DNA from: Rhizobium vallis
GTDB taxonomy: Bacteria; Pseudomonadota; Alphaproteobacteria; Rhizobiales; Rhizobiaceae
Assembly: GCF_003985155.1 (NCBI RefSeq)
Contig: NZ_ML133690.1
Span: forward strand, 248,001 to 312,000
Length of the DNA: 64,000 nt
Direction of reading: 5' to 3'
Each line of letters starts with the position of its first letter. Position 1 is the stretch's first letter. The position numbers and the translations under genes are program-made. Shown here one piece after another: positions 36,564-44,460 of the stretch. Under the pieces are notes generated by a model. It had not been told where the DNA came from and did no database searches. It saw nothing but the letters and a program-made list of their open reading frames with translations.

Positions 36564-38497
36564 TGAGCCCTGACCTGGGAAGGTATTTTGGAAAGGCTCA
36601 CCCGCGGCCGCCGATAGGTCTCGAACATTAAGCGAGCATCATCCCCATCAATAGATCGGTTCGTGACGAGTTCCTTGACAAAGACATCCAGGGCCCGTTG
36701 ATTTTCCTGAATGATTGCCGTCGCACGTTTAAACTGGCTGTCCAAGATATCGTGAATCCGATAGCCAAGCTCTCGGTCGTACATTCGCAGCCGCTGGATG
36801 TCCTCTGAGGCGACTTCGTTCGCAACCCAGCTGGTGCCCATCCCCAGATTTGCCTCGACCAAGGTGGCGGTTCTGGTGGCTCGTACAAGGTCAGAATCGG
36901 GGCTTCCGGCGGCTCCGTCATCAAAATTCCCGAAGACGATCTGCTCAGCCGCGATGCCGGCCAAGAGCATCGCTATCTCGTCCATGTAGAAGTCACGGGT
37001 CCTTCTCATATCCGACGAAAGAGCTATTTGGGTTTGGCCCAGGTTTGCTGGACGACCGGGTGTCCTGTGCGATTTCACCAGGACGCGCCTCAATTCCCCG
37101 AAACCCATTGAAAGAGCGACAATTGCGTGGCCAGCCTCATGAACCGCGACGGACGATATCATCTCAGGTGGAATTGCACGAAGTTCTGGAAGCGCCATCA
37201 TAACGTGACCCGCCCCGAAGGGCTCTCCCCGTCGCCGCGCCGCCCTTTTTGCTTCCTTGATTACCTCGGCGATGTCGGCCCCTGACATTCCGTCGGTAGA
37301 CAGGGCAACCAGTTCCTCTTGATCGCGCTCGAACGTAACGGAGGCAATGCTCTTGAAGATTGCCACTCGTGCAGCGTCGCCGGGAAGCGACAATTTGAAG
37401 TGCTTGCCGAGTCGTCCTGAGCGTTTGATCGCCGGATCGAGTGCATCCGGGTCGTTGCAAGCTCCGATCACGACCACTCCCTCCCGGCGTCGGAAACCGT
37501 CCAACTCTTCCAAAAGGCCGGCAACTACCTGTCGTTTGTAGTCTCCATGCCTATCTGACACCGACCGGTCGCCAAACGCGTCGATTTCGTCGATAAATAG
37601 GATGCATGGCGCTTTCGATCGAGCGTCGGAAAACGCACGTGCCATGGCCGTCAACATATCGTTCAGATAGCCCGCCGCCTGCCATTGTGCAGCGCTCCCG
37701 TAAAACAGCGGGATCGAACACGTGTCAGCAAGCGATGCTGCGTACATGGTCTTTCCGGTCCCAGGCGGGCCCGAAATCAAGACACCGGATTCGATCTCCG
37801 ACCAAGGTATCTTGCCGTTTTTGAAATCGGCAATATCGCATGCGAGCTCCAATCCCCATGAGACCGCTTCCCCGAAGCCATGTAGGGAATGCAATTTAGG
37901 CACGCCCACAGCCACAGTCGGCCTTGGGGAAGGCTCGATGGGTTGCTGTCGTAAAGTCCGAAGTTTCGCCAGTGCGAGGTTTGCCGGGCGATAAGGCAGA
38001 AAAGCGTCTCGCATCCGATCTAAAGGTATGGAGGTCAGGAGTTCGATGTCCTCAGGCGACCCCTTCATGCCATGGCGTTTCAAGGCAGCCTCAAAGTGGG
38101 ACGGTTTTGGACTGGGCAGCGAGATAATGGCGTCAGCGAGAAGGTGTGCACGGGCGTCGATCTCCTGCTCCTGGAGTGCTACCAAGATGGCACGCCCTCG
38201 ACGCGAGCCTTCTAGTCCTGTTTTCCTTTCGGTCTTTTTGAAAGTCCTCACGAGCTCGTAGAACGACGTATCTTCGAAGCTGCTCAAAAACACGTCCGCG
38301 GCATCGGAATAGACCTGAGCCAACTCTTCATCGCCGTCGATGCGAAGGAGTGCCACGACGGGACCTGCAGTCCGGTTCCATGTCCGAAGAGCCGCGGCAA
38401 TTGCACAAAACGCCACGAAGACAGGAACCGTTACCTTGACCTGTTCCGACGGAAAGAGTCTCCACGGCACTCGGCATCGCTTTTTCCTAGCGCGCAT
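36560..38497 (-). CDS. FtsH-like AAA+ ATPase with M41 metallopeptidase domain
   Basis: 645 residues. One membrane helix near residues 23-40, an N-terminal region of about 200 residues unlike FtsH, then an AAA+ module (Walker A G-P-P-G-T-G-K-T at 243-250, Walker B I-L-F-I-D-E-I-D near 300), then an M41 peptidase (H-E-A-G-H at 454-458, with Asp in S-P-D-S-D near 535 as third zinc ligand). All catalytic residues are present, so it is probably an active ATP-driven membrane protease. It is not the housekeeping FtsH by its N-terminus and context. ATG 38497 lies within the last codons of the metallophosphoesterase gene. Confidence 0.9.
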   Translation of the reverse strand: MRARKKRCRVPWRLFPSEQVKVTVPVFVAFCAIAAALRTWNRTAGPVVALLRIDGDEELAQVYSDAADVFLSSFEDTSFYELVRTFKKTERKTGLEGSRRGRAILVALQEQEIDARAHLLADAIISLPSPKPSHFEAALKRHGMKGSPEDIELLTSIPLDRMRDAFLPYRPANLALAKLRTLRQQPIEPSPRPTVAVGVPKLHSLHGFGEAVSWGLELACDIADFKNGKIPWSEIESGVLISGPPGTGKTMYAASLADTCSIPLFYGSAAQWQAAGYLNDMLTAMARAFSDARSKAPCILFIDEIDAFGDRSVSDRHGDYKRQVVAGLLEELDGFRRREGVVVIGACNDPDALDPAIKRSGRLGKHFKLSLPGDAARVAIFKSIASVTFERDQEELVALSTDGMSGADIAEVIKEAKRAARRRGEPFGAGHVMMALPELRAIPPEMISSVAVHEAGHAIVALSMGFGELRRVLVKSHRTPGRPANLGQTQIALSSDMRRTRDFYMDEIAMLLAGIAAEQIVFGNFDDGAAGSPDSDLVRATRTATLVEANLGMGTSWVANEVASEDIQRLRMYDRELGYRIHDILDSQFKRATAIIQENQRALDVFVKELVTNRSIDGDDARLMFETYRRPRVSLSKIPSQVRAQ

Positions 38498-39278
38498 TTG
38501 GAGCCTCCCCAAGATCAATGACGAAATAGGGATCGAAACCAGTGAGGCCGCGCTCGTGCGAATAGCCTCGCGGATTGCACACCACTCGCGTTTCTCCGAT
38601 CATATAATCGCAACGCTTGTGAAGATGGCCGTGCACCCATAGCCGAGGTTGGTATCGCATTATGGTTTTCTCTAAGCGAGACGCGTATGCGGGGGCCAAC
38701 GGGTCGTCCAGGAACTCCACCGGAACGGAAAGTATGCTGGGAGCATGGTGGGTGACCACCACGGTAGGTTCAGCGGTTTCCTCTTGAAGCCAGCTTTTAA
38801 GGAACGAGGTGTCTTGAATGTGCATTGTGAGGGACTGCTGAGCTGTAAACCTCCTATACGGGCGCTTGGAATATTTGATATCGCGATAGTCATTCATTCC
38901 GTGCTGTGCTTCGTACATAGCCGGCCCATGCATGCCGAATAACTGGAAGTCGCTCCACAGCGTCGCACCGATAAAGCGGAACCCGCAAATAGACACGGCT
39001 CCGCGGCTCAGCATGTGCACATTCGGGTATTGGGCCGCTCGGTTTACCCCCTCTCTTGTACCTTCTAGGACGGATGAACCATAGAACTCGTGGTTCCCGG
39101 GGACATATACCACCGGCATATGTTTCGAAACGGTCTCGCCCAACATCGAGATGCCCGTCACCATTCCGTTATCGGAAAAATCGCCAGCGAAAATACAGAC
39201 GTCGGCATCGGGGATGTCCGGGAATGGCCACGGGGGATTGTGAAGCAGGTGAAGATCAGAAAACACCCAGGCCCTCAT
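38487..39278 (-). CDS. Metallophosphoesterase
   Basis: 263-residue calcineurin-like phosphoesterase: D-L-H at 8-10, G-D at 32-33, G-N-H-E at 61-64, T-H-H-A-P and G-H-L-H-K near the end, giving a full two-metal site. It could act on nucleotides, phosphoproteins or nucleic acid. Start ATG 39278 overlaps the stop of the DUF6634-like gene (ATGA) and its end overlaps the AAA/M41 gene by 11 bases, so all should be made together. Confidence 0.9.
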   Translation of the reverse strand: MRAWVFSDLHLLHNPPWPFPDIPDADVCIFAGDFSDNGMVTGISMLGETVSKHMPVVYVPGNHEFYGSSVLEGTREGVNRAAQYPNVHMLSRGAVSICGFRFIGATLWSDFQLFGMHGPAMYEAQHGMNDYRDIKYSKRPYRRFTAQQSLTMHIQDTSFLKSWLQEETAEPTVVVTHHAPSILSVPVEFLDDPLAPAYASRLEKTIMRYQPRLWVHGHLHKRCDYMIGETRVVCNPRGYSHERGLTGFDPYFVIDLGEAPNAR

Positions 39279-39616
39279 TGTGGACTCTTGATTTTCTGGT
39301 TCCAGAACTCGGGAGCCACGCGACGTCCCAACCGATACCAACGAGAGAAAGATCGTGCCAAGCCCCGCGATTCATCGAGATAGTAGAGACCACTCGAGCA
39401 GAGCGGACTGCCGTCTTCGATTTTGGGATGGCCGGTTGGTATTCCCATCAAGCAGGGCACGGTTCGTCTGGCCAGCGCCCAGTCGTTGATCAACACCTTC
39501 GACGCGAGCGGGGTGGTTCCACGCTCGACAATCTCGAGCTCGTCGGCGAGTTGCCTCAGGTGCGCGATCAAGGCCTCCGATGTCATTCCGAACCATGCGA
39601 ACGACGAATCACTCAT
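39275..39616 (-). CDS. Hypothetical protein, DUF6634-like
   Basis: 113 residues from ATG 39616, which has a GGAGG site ten bases upstream; the frame extends to 39694. The pattern W-A-L-A-R-R-T-V-P-C-L-M-G, then G-H-P and a C-terminal S-R-W-Y-R-L-G, matches my memory of the DUF6634 family on rhizobial plasmids and islands. First gene of the four-gene operon. Function unknown. Confidence 0.7.
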   Translation of the reverse strand: MSDSSFAWFGMTSEALIAHLRQLADELEIVERGTTPLASKVLINDWALARRTVPCLMGIPTGHPKIEDGSPLCSSGLYYLDESRGLARSFSRWYRLGRRVAPEFWNQKIKSPQ

Positions 39617-39749
39617 GGGTCTCAATACCTCCGAACTAAAAGCATCGATTCGTTTCCGATTTGGTGCACCATAACGCACTAAAACGGAAATCAAAGACCC
39701 TAAATGGTTTTCCTTTGACTTTTTTTACGACGACCGGTTCTTCGATTTT

Positions 39750-40346
39750 ATGGAGCCAATCAAGCCGCAAAAGCCGACCGTGCCGCCGCCAGCGCTGCGG
39801 GCCGCTCGTGCTTTGCTCAAGCTCTCTCAAGACAAGGTTTGCCAGGCTGCGCAGCTGACCGACCGTTCTTTGCGTCAGGCGGAAAGCAGCAACGGGGCCG
39901 GAGAAGGCGTCAGCAACAAACTTCGCCGGTTTTATGAAGCAAACGGCCTTGTCTTCTTAGGGAGTGTGTCAATAGAGACAGGCTGGATTTCGGGCTGTGG
40001 TGTCAGGTGGTCAACACCGGATGACAACGCGATCGGGGATGCAGACCAAACCGACTCACCGGCGGACCAGAGCGGGTTGTCTTTTCGGGCGGCGAGGGCG
40101 TTTCTCGGGTTGAGCATGGATCAAGCGTCCGACATGGCCGGCCTGAGCAAGAAAGCCATGATCGGGCTGGAAGGAGATGGCCTCAGCTCCGAGGCATCGA
40201 CGCGCGATCGTCTGATCGACTTTTACGAGAGCCGCGGCCTAATTTTCCTGGGCCGCCGCGGAAAAGCCGTGCGCCAATATTATGGCGTAGGAATTCAGAT
40301 GGGCGACGGATCGCCCGACAACGTTTCCGACTTTGAACCTAGTTGA
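39750..40346 (+). CDS. Tandem helix-turn-helix protein (XRE-like, duplicated)
   Basis: 198 residues made of two related units, 14-72 and 110-168. Each reads A-L/F-R-A-A-R-A-x-L-x-L-S-x-D, a recognition-helix-like segment, and ends F-Y-E-x-x-G-L-x-F-L-G. This is an internal duplication of an XRE-type DNA-binding unit. It is divergent from the AAA/M41 operon with about 130 bp between starts, so it probably controls that operon and itself. Confidence 0.75.
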   Translation: MEPIKPQKPTVPPPALRAARALLKLSQDKVCQAAQLTDRSLRQAESSNGAGEGVSNKLRRFYEANGLVFLGSVSIETGWISGCGVRWSTPDDNAIGDADQTDSPADQSGLSFRAARAFLGLSMDQASDMAGLSKKAMIGLEGDGLSSEASTRDRLIDFYESRGLIFLGRRGKAVRQYYGVGIQMGDGSPDNVSDFEPS

Positions 40347-40357
40347 CGTGGGGAGCG

Positions 40358-40909
40358 TCATACATCGATGTCTCGCCGCTCTTTGCGGACATCCATGAGA
40401 ATCTCCAACGCGCCGGCCTTGGCGTCCTCGATGGTCTTGAAGAGACGGCGGTCGTTGCGGACGAACTCGTTGTTGAATTCGTTTTGAAGTCTAATCGTTA
40501 CGCCGAAACCTGCGCCACCTTTGTTCCATATCGCTATGTTGTAGCCCCGCGAGTTTATGTAGGGGTTGCCGACCCGAGAAACCTGCCAGACACGTCGGGG
40601 CCAGTCGCTACGAATGCGAAGATCGTCCCGAAAAGCCCGCTCGCGCTTTTCCGCCGTGAATGGATCGTCCACCATCTTTTCTACGCAGCCCAGTCCGGCC
40701 GACAGAGCTTGGGACACATCGGGATGCGTCATGACGTGGGCGAATCTGATACGAACCCCTTGGCACACGTCGCATAGCCGTCCCTCGTGGCCGACATCCT
40801 CAATCCCGCGACACACCCATCCCGTGGTCGGAAACACCGGGTCGAGCCAGCGGCCGCCGCGGGTGTGCCGTTGCTGATGGGGGGCGTCGTTTTGTGGGCT
40901 GTTGTCCAT
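40358..40909 (-). CDS. Hypothetical protein with zinc-ribbon-like N-terminus
   Basis: 183 residues from ATG 40909. A C-x2-C pair (C-D-V-C-Q) with following R-F-A-H-V-M-T-H-P and a later G-C-V-E-K-M suggests a half zinc ribbon. The C-terminal half alternates aromatic and charged residues. Similar proteins are common on plasmids and integrative elements as I recall, without known function. A TATAAT box at 40949-40954 on this strand puts the transcript start between the ATG and the alternative TTG at 40969, supporting the ATG. Confidence 0.65.
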   Translation of the reverse strand: MDNSPQNDAPHQQRHTRGGRWLDPVFPTTGWVCRGIEDVGHEGRLCDVCQGVRIRFAHVMTHPDVSQALSAGLGCVEKMVDDPFTAEKRERAFRDDLRIRSDWPRRVWQVSRVGNPYINSRGYNIAIWNKGGAGFGVTIRLQNEFNNEFVRNDRRLFKTIEDAKAGALEILMDVRKERRDIDV

Positions 40910-40948
40910 ACCGCCTCGACTTCGTATGCCTTCGAGGGGAAGAGAATC

Positions 40949-40954
40949 ATTATA
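40949..40954 (-). promoter_or_regulatory. -10 box for the hypothetical gene at 40358-40909
   Basis: A perfect TATAAT on the minus strand about 40 bases before ATG 40909. The TTGACC at 40964-40969 is too close to be its -35, and no better one is evident. Confidence 0.4.
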
Positions 40955-40990
40955 CTCTTTGAGGGTCAAGGCGGAAAAAAACGGGGAAAA

Positions 40991-41092
40991 AGCCCGGACC
41001 TACGGCCGGGTAAAGCGGCTGCGCCGACCAGAGACACGCAACATCGATTGAGTGTGTGGAACGCTCGTGAAGCCCCGGACCTACGGCCGGGG
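40991..41092. repeat. Two copies of a hairpin motif about 80 bp apart
   Basis: The 18-base motif CCCGGACCTACGGCCGGG occurs at 40993-41010 and, with one extra C/G pair on each side, at 41073-41092. Each copy folds into a 5-6 bp GC stem with an 8-base loop. Read on the minus strand, the first copy is followed by CTTTTT and could terminate transcription. Confidence 0.7.
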
Positions 41093-41106
41093 AAAAGCGA
41101 CTGTCG

Positions 41107-41179
41107 TCGAAATAAAGGCAAGAAAGTACAAGCTTATTTCGCCGTGTAGATATTGGCATAGTCGAAATAAGCTTGTACT
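41107..41179. repeat. Perfect 17-bp inverted repeat with a third half-copy, at the island edge
   Basis: AGTACAAGCTTATTTCG at 41125-41141 is the exact reverse complement of 41163-41179, with 21 bases between. The outer part of the arm, CGAAATAA, also occurs at 41107-41114. The array lies 60 bases from the point where thyA sequence begins, so it may be the recognition region of a recombinase or a strong hairpin. Confidence 0.75.
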
Positions 41180-41238
41180 CAAAAACGTAACAAAACGTGA
41201 TGGTAACGATTTTGATGAAAATGACCGCCCGTGGAAAA

Positions 41239-41511
41239 CCTTTCAACATCGCCTCCTATGCGCTGCTGACGATGATGGTGGCTCAAGTCACGGGGCTCAA
41301 ACCTGGCGACTTCGTCCACACGCTCGGCGACGCCCATCTCTACCATAACCATTTCGACCAGGCGAAGCTGCAGCTCACGCGCCAGCCGAAGCCGCTGCCC
41401 TTCATGCGGATCAACCCCAATGTGAAGGATATCTTCGGTTTCACGTTCGAGGATTTCGAGTTGGTCGGCTATGAGGCCGAGGCCAATATCAAGGCGCCGA
41501 TCGCCGTCTGA
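41239..41511 (+). pseudogene. thyA: thyA 3' fragment (thymidylate synthase, N-terminal two thirds missing)
   Basis: From 41239 the frame reads [10 protein letters not shown] and continues to the normal C-terminus (K-A-P-I-A-V), about 90 residues of a protein that is usually about 264. The active-site Cys and the N-terminal folate/dUMP contacts are absent. The codons before Pro are unlike ThyA, so homology stops sharply there. It ends 13 bases before folA, its usual partner. On its own this piece cannot make dTMP. Confidence 0.9.
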
Positions 41512-41524
41512 TCGGAGACATTTC

Positions 41525-42043
41525 ATGGCCGACATCCTGAAGACCATCATCGTCGCCGTTTCCCGCAACGGCACTATCGGCCGCGACGGCGATATGCCCT
41601 GGCGGCTTTCGAGTGACCTCAAGCGGTTCAAGGCGCTGACTTCAGGCAAGCCCGTGGTGATGGGCCGCAAGACCTACGAGTCGATCGGCAAGCCGCTTCC
41701 AGGGCGGCCGAACGTCGTCATATCAAGGCAGGTGGTGATCGACAGTCCCGATGTTGACATGGCGCAGTCGCTGCCCGAGGCCTTGACGATCGCCGAGAAG
41801 CTCGCGGTCGCAACCGGCGCCGGCGAGATCTGCATCATCGGCGGCGGCCAGGTCTATGCCCAGGCGATCGGTTTTGCCGACCGGATGTGCATCACCCATG
41901 TCGAGGCGGACCTCGAAGGGGATGCGGCGTTCCCGGCGATCGATCCCGATGTCTGGCAGGCGGGGGAGACACTTGCGGTCCCGGCCGGCGAAAAGGACAG
42001 CTATGCTACGCGCTACGTCGTCTACGAACGCCGACACGCCTGA
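41525..42043 (+). CDS. folA: Dihydrofolate reductase
   Basis: 172 residues: I-V-A-V-S-R-N-G-T-I-G near the start, D-M-P-W-R-L-S-S-D-L, V-V-M-G-R-K-T-Y-E-S-I-G and I-G-G-G-Q-V-Y, all normal for DHFR. It reduces dihydrofolate to tetrahydrofolate, needed mainly to recycle the dihydrofolate that ThyA makes. ATG 41525 follows a GGAG site. Because the thyA gene upstream is cut, its promoter must now come from the island side or from within the fragment. Confidence 0.95.
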   Translation: MADILKTIIVAVSRNGTIGRDGDMPWRLSSDLKRFKALTSGKPVVMGRKTYESIGKPLPGRPNVVISRQVVIDSPDVDMAQSLPEALTIAEKLAVATGAGEICIIGGGQVYAQAIGFADRMCITHVEADLEGDAAFPAIDPDVWQAGETLAVPAGEKDSYATRYVVYERRHA

Positions 42044-42192
42044 AAACGAACTATTTTCCAATTAAATTGACCAAGTTCCTCACGCTGCGTTGAAAGCCAG
42101 TGCGGCGATACCTATAACGGTCAGCATCGCATCCGCCGGTCGGCCCCCACGGTCCCGGATGCGTGGAAGACTTAACGAAGAACGAGGTTTTG

Positions 42193-43281
42193 ATGCCCTG
42201 GAGCAATCAGAATGGCGGCGGCGGCCCTTGGGGCGGCGGCGGCGGTAATAATCAGGGACCATGGGGCCAGGGGCCGAACCGCCCGCGCGGCGGCGGCAAC
42301 AAGGGCGGACCGCCCGACCTGGAAGACATTATCCGGCGCGGCCAGGACCAACTGCGCAACATCATTCCCGGCGGTTTCAACGGCGGCGTGGCGGCGATTG
42401 TCGCGGCAATCGTTGCGGTCTTCTGGCTGATCCAGTGCGTCTATACCGTCCAGCCGGACGAACGCGGCGTCGAGCTGCGCTTCGGCAAGCCGCGGGATAC
42501 GGTATCGATGCCGGGCCTGCATTTCCATTTCTGGCCGATGGATTCGGTCGAGATCGTCAAGGTCACCGAGCAGTTGCTCAATGTCGGCGGCTCGCAGGGC
42601 AGCAGCAACACGGCCGGTGGCCTGATGCTGTCGGGTGACCAGAACATCCTCAACGTCCGTTTCAACGTGCTCTACCAGATCAGCGATGCGCGCGCCTATC
42701 TCTTCAACGTCGAAAGCCCGGCGCAGACGCTGCAGCAGGTTTCCGAAAGCGCGATGCGCGAAGTGGTCGGCCGGCGTCCGGCGCAGGACGCGTTCCGCGA
42801 CCGGCGTCTCGAGATCGCCAGCGAAGTCGCCAGCATCATCCAGGATACGATGGCACGCTATAGTTCCGGCATCTCGATCAACAAGGTGACGATCGAGGAC
42901 GTGGCGCCGCCGCGTGAAGTGGCCGATGCCTTCCAGGAAGTGCAACGCGCCGACCAGGACAAGCAGCGCCTGGTGGAAGAAGCCAATCAATACGCCAACC
43001 AGAAGCTCGGCCAGGCCCGCGGTGACGGCGCCCGCATCCGTGAAGACGCGGCCGCCTACAAGGACCGCGTCGTGAAGGAAGCGGAAGGTGAGGCGCAGCG
43101 CTTCATCGCCATCGACGAACAATATTCGAAGGCGCCCGACGTCACCCGCAAGCGGCTGTTCCTGGAAACGATGGAACAGGTGCTCAAAAATTCCAAGAAG
43201 GTCATCATCGACGAGAAGCAGGGGGTCGTGCCCTATCTGCCGCTCAACGAAATCACCAGACCGTCGCAGCAGGGAGGTTGA
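42193..43281 (+). CDS. hflK: FtsH protease modulator HflK
   Basis: 362 residues. A Gly/Pro/Asn-rich cytoplasmic N-terminus (1-60), one membrane helix near 70-90 (A-A-I-V-A-A-I-V-A-V-F-W), then a SPFH/band-7 domain with Q-P-D-E-R-G-V-E-L-R-F-G and a coiled coil rich in Gln, Glu and Ala. With HflC it forms a membrane cage around FtsH and limits its proteolysis. ATG 42193 has a GAGG site; the frame from 42163 is less likely. Confidence 0.95.
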   Translation: MPWSNQNGGGGPWGGGGGNNQGPWGQGPNRPRGGGNKGGPPDLEDIIRRGQDQLRNIIPGGFNGGVAAIVAAIVAVFWLIQCVYTVQPDERGVELRFGKPRDTVSMPGLHFHFWPMDSVEIVKVTEQLLNVGGSQGSSNTAGGLMLSGDQNILNVRFNVLYQISDARAYLFNVESPAQTLQQVSESAMREVVGRRPAQDAFRDRRLEIASEVASIIQDTMARYSSGISINKVTIEDVAPPREVADAFQEVQRADQDKQRLVEEANQYANQKLGQARGDGARIREDAAAYKDRVVKEAEGEAQRFIAIDEQYSKAPDVTRKRLFLETMEQVLKNSKKVIIDEKQGVVPYLPLNEITRPSQQGG

Positions 43282-43284
43282 GCC

Positions 43285-44253
43285 ATGACTTCGAACAGGC
43301 TTCCCGTCATCCTCATCATCCTCGCGGTTCTGCTGCTCGGTCTCTATTCCTCGGTCTACGTGGTCAATGCCCGCGAACAGGCGATCGTGGTGCGCTTCGG
43401 TGAGATCCAGTCGGTCAAGACCGAGCCCGGCATCTATTTCAAGCTGCCGTTCAGCTTCATGGATGCCGATCGCGTCCAGCTCGTCGAAAAGCAGAAGCTG
43501 CGTCTCGACCTCGATAATATCCAGGTACAGGTCAAGGGCGGCGCGACCTTCGACGTCGATGCCTTCGTGATCTACTCGATCAACGATCCTCGCCGCTTCC
43601 GCGAAACCGTCTCCGGCGATCGCGATTCGGCTGAAGCGCGGCTGCGCACCCGTCTGGATTCGGCCCTGCGCCGCGTCTACGGTCTGCGTGAATTCGATGC
43701 CGCACTGTCCGACGAGCGCGTATCGATGATGCTCGAAGTGCGCGACGATCTGCGTCCCGACGCCGAACTTCTCGGCCTCAACATCGAGGACGTGCGCATC
43801 CGCCGTACTGACCTGACGGCCGATGTGGCGCCGAACACCTATAACCGCATGCGCTCCGAGCGCTTGGCCGAAGCCGAGCTGCTGCGCGCCCAGGGCACGG
43901 AAGACGGCCTGCGCCGTCGAGCGGTCGCCGACCGCCAGGTGGTCGAAATTACCGCCGATGCCCAGCGTGACGCGGAAATCCTGCGCGGTCAGGGTGATGC
44001 CGAACGCAACCGCGTCTTCGCCGACGCCTTCTCCAGGAACCCTGCCTTCTTCGAGTTCTATCGCTCGATGGCGGCCTATTCCTCGGCGCTTTCTTCGCAG
44101 GATACGACGCTGGTGCTGTCGCCGAATTCGGAATTCTTCCGCTATTTCGACAATGCCGAAGGCGTCCTGCGGTCGCCGGCCAACCCTGCCGCACTTGCTC
44201 CGGCAACACCGGGGGCACCTGGCCCGGCCACGCCGGCCCAGCCGGCGAACTGA
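43285..44253 (+). CDS. hflC: FtsH protease modulator HflC
   Basis: 322 residues: one N-terminal membrane helix (8-25), then N-A-R-E-Q-A-I-V-V-R-F-G and a band-7 domain with coiled coil, and an Ala/Pro-rich tail. Partner of HflK in the periplasmic-facing cage. Three bases after the hflK stop, co-transcribed, ending at a strong terminator. Confidence 0.95.
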   Translation: MTSNRLPVILIILAVLLLGLYSSVYVVNAREQAIVVRFGEIQSVKTEPGIYFKLPFSFMDADRVQLVEKQKLRLDLDNIQVQVKGGATFDVDAFVIYSINDPRRFRETVSGDRDSAEARLRTRLDSALRRVYGLREFDAALSDERVSMMLEVRDDLRPDAELLGLNIEDVRIRRTDLTADVAPNTYNRMRSERLAEAELLRAQGTEDGLRRRAVADRQVVEITADAQRDAEILRGQGDAERNRVFADAFSRNPAFFEFYRSMAAYSSALSSQDTTLVLSPNSEFFRYFDNAEGVLRSPANPAALAPATPGAPGPATPAQPAN

Positions 44254-44290
44254 CGGCAAGGGATGCCATCCGCATCCCGCAAAATTCAGG

Positions 44291-44318
44291 AGGGCCGGCC
44301 GTGCGCCGGCCCTTTTTT
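44291..44318 (+). terminator. Rho-independent terminator after hflC
   Basis: 9-bp stem AGGGCCGGC / GCCGGCCCT with a 5-base loop, followed by a run of six T. It separates hflKC from degP. Confidence 0.9.
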
Positions 44319-44460
44319 CTTGGAGTGATTGCGATAATCCGGCTTTTGCGAGGACATGTCAGATTGCACGGGGATTTCGCGAAAAGGTGATTTCGCCCTC
44401 CATCATTCCGCCTTATGCTGGTGCTCAATGTGCGCATTTACCCCCTTATGAGGAAGCTTG

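Noticed and set aside
40991..41179. Repeats at the island edge as a CRISPR array
   Set aside because: Only two hairpin copies and one inverted repeat, with unequal spacing and no cas genes.
42172..44259. Very long open frame (695 codons) on the minus strand
   Set aside because: It is antisense to hflK and hflC and is kept open by GC-rich codon bias; its His/Arg/Asp-heavy product has no family features.
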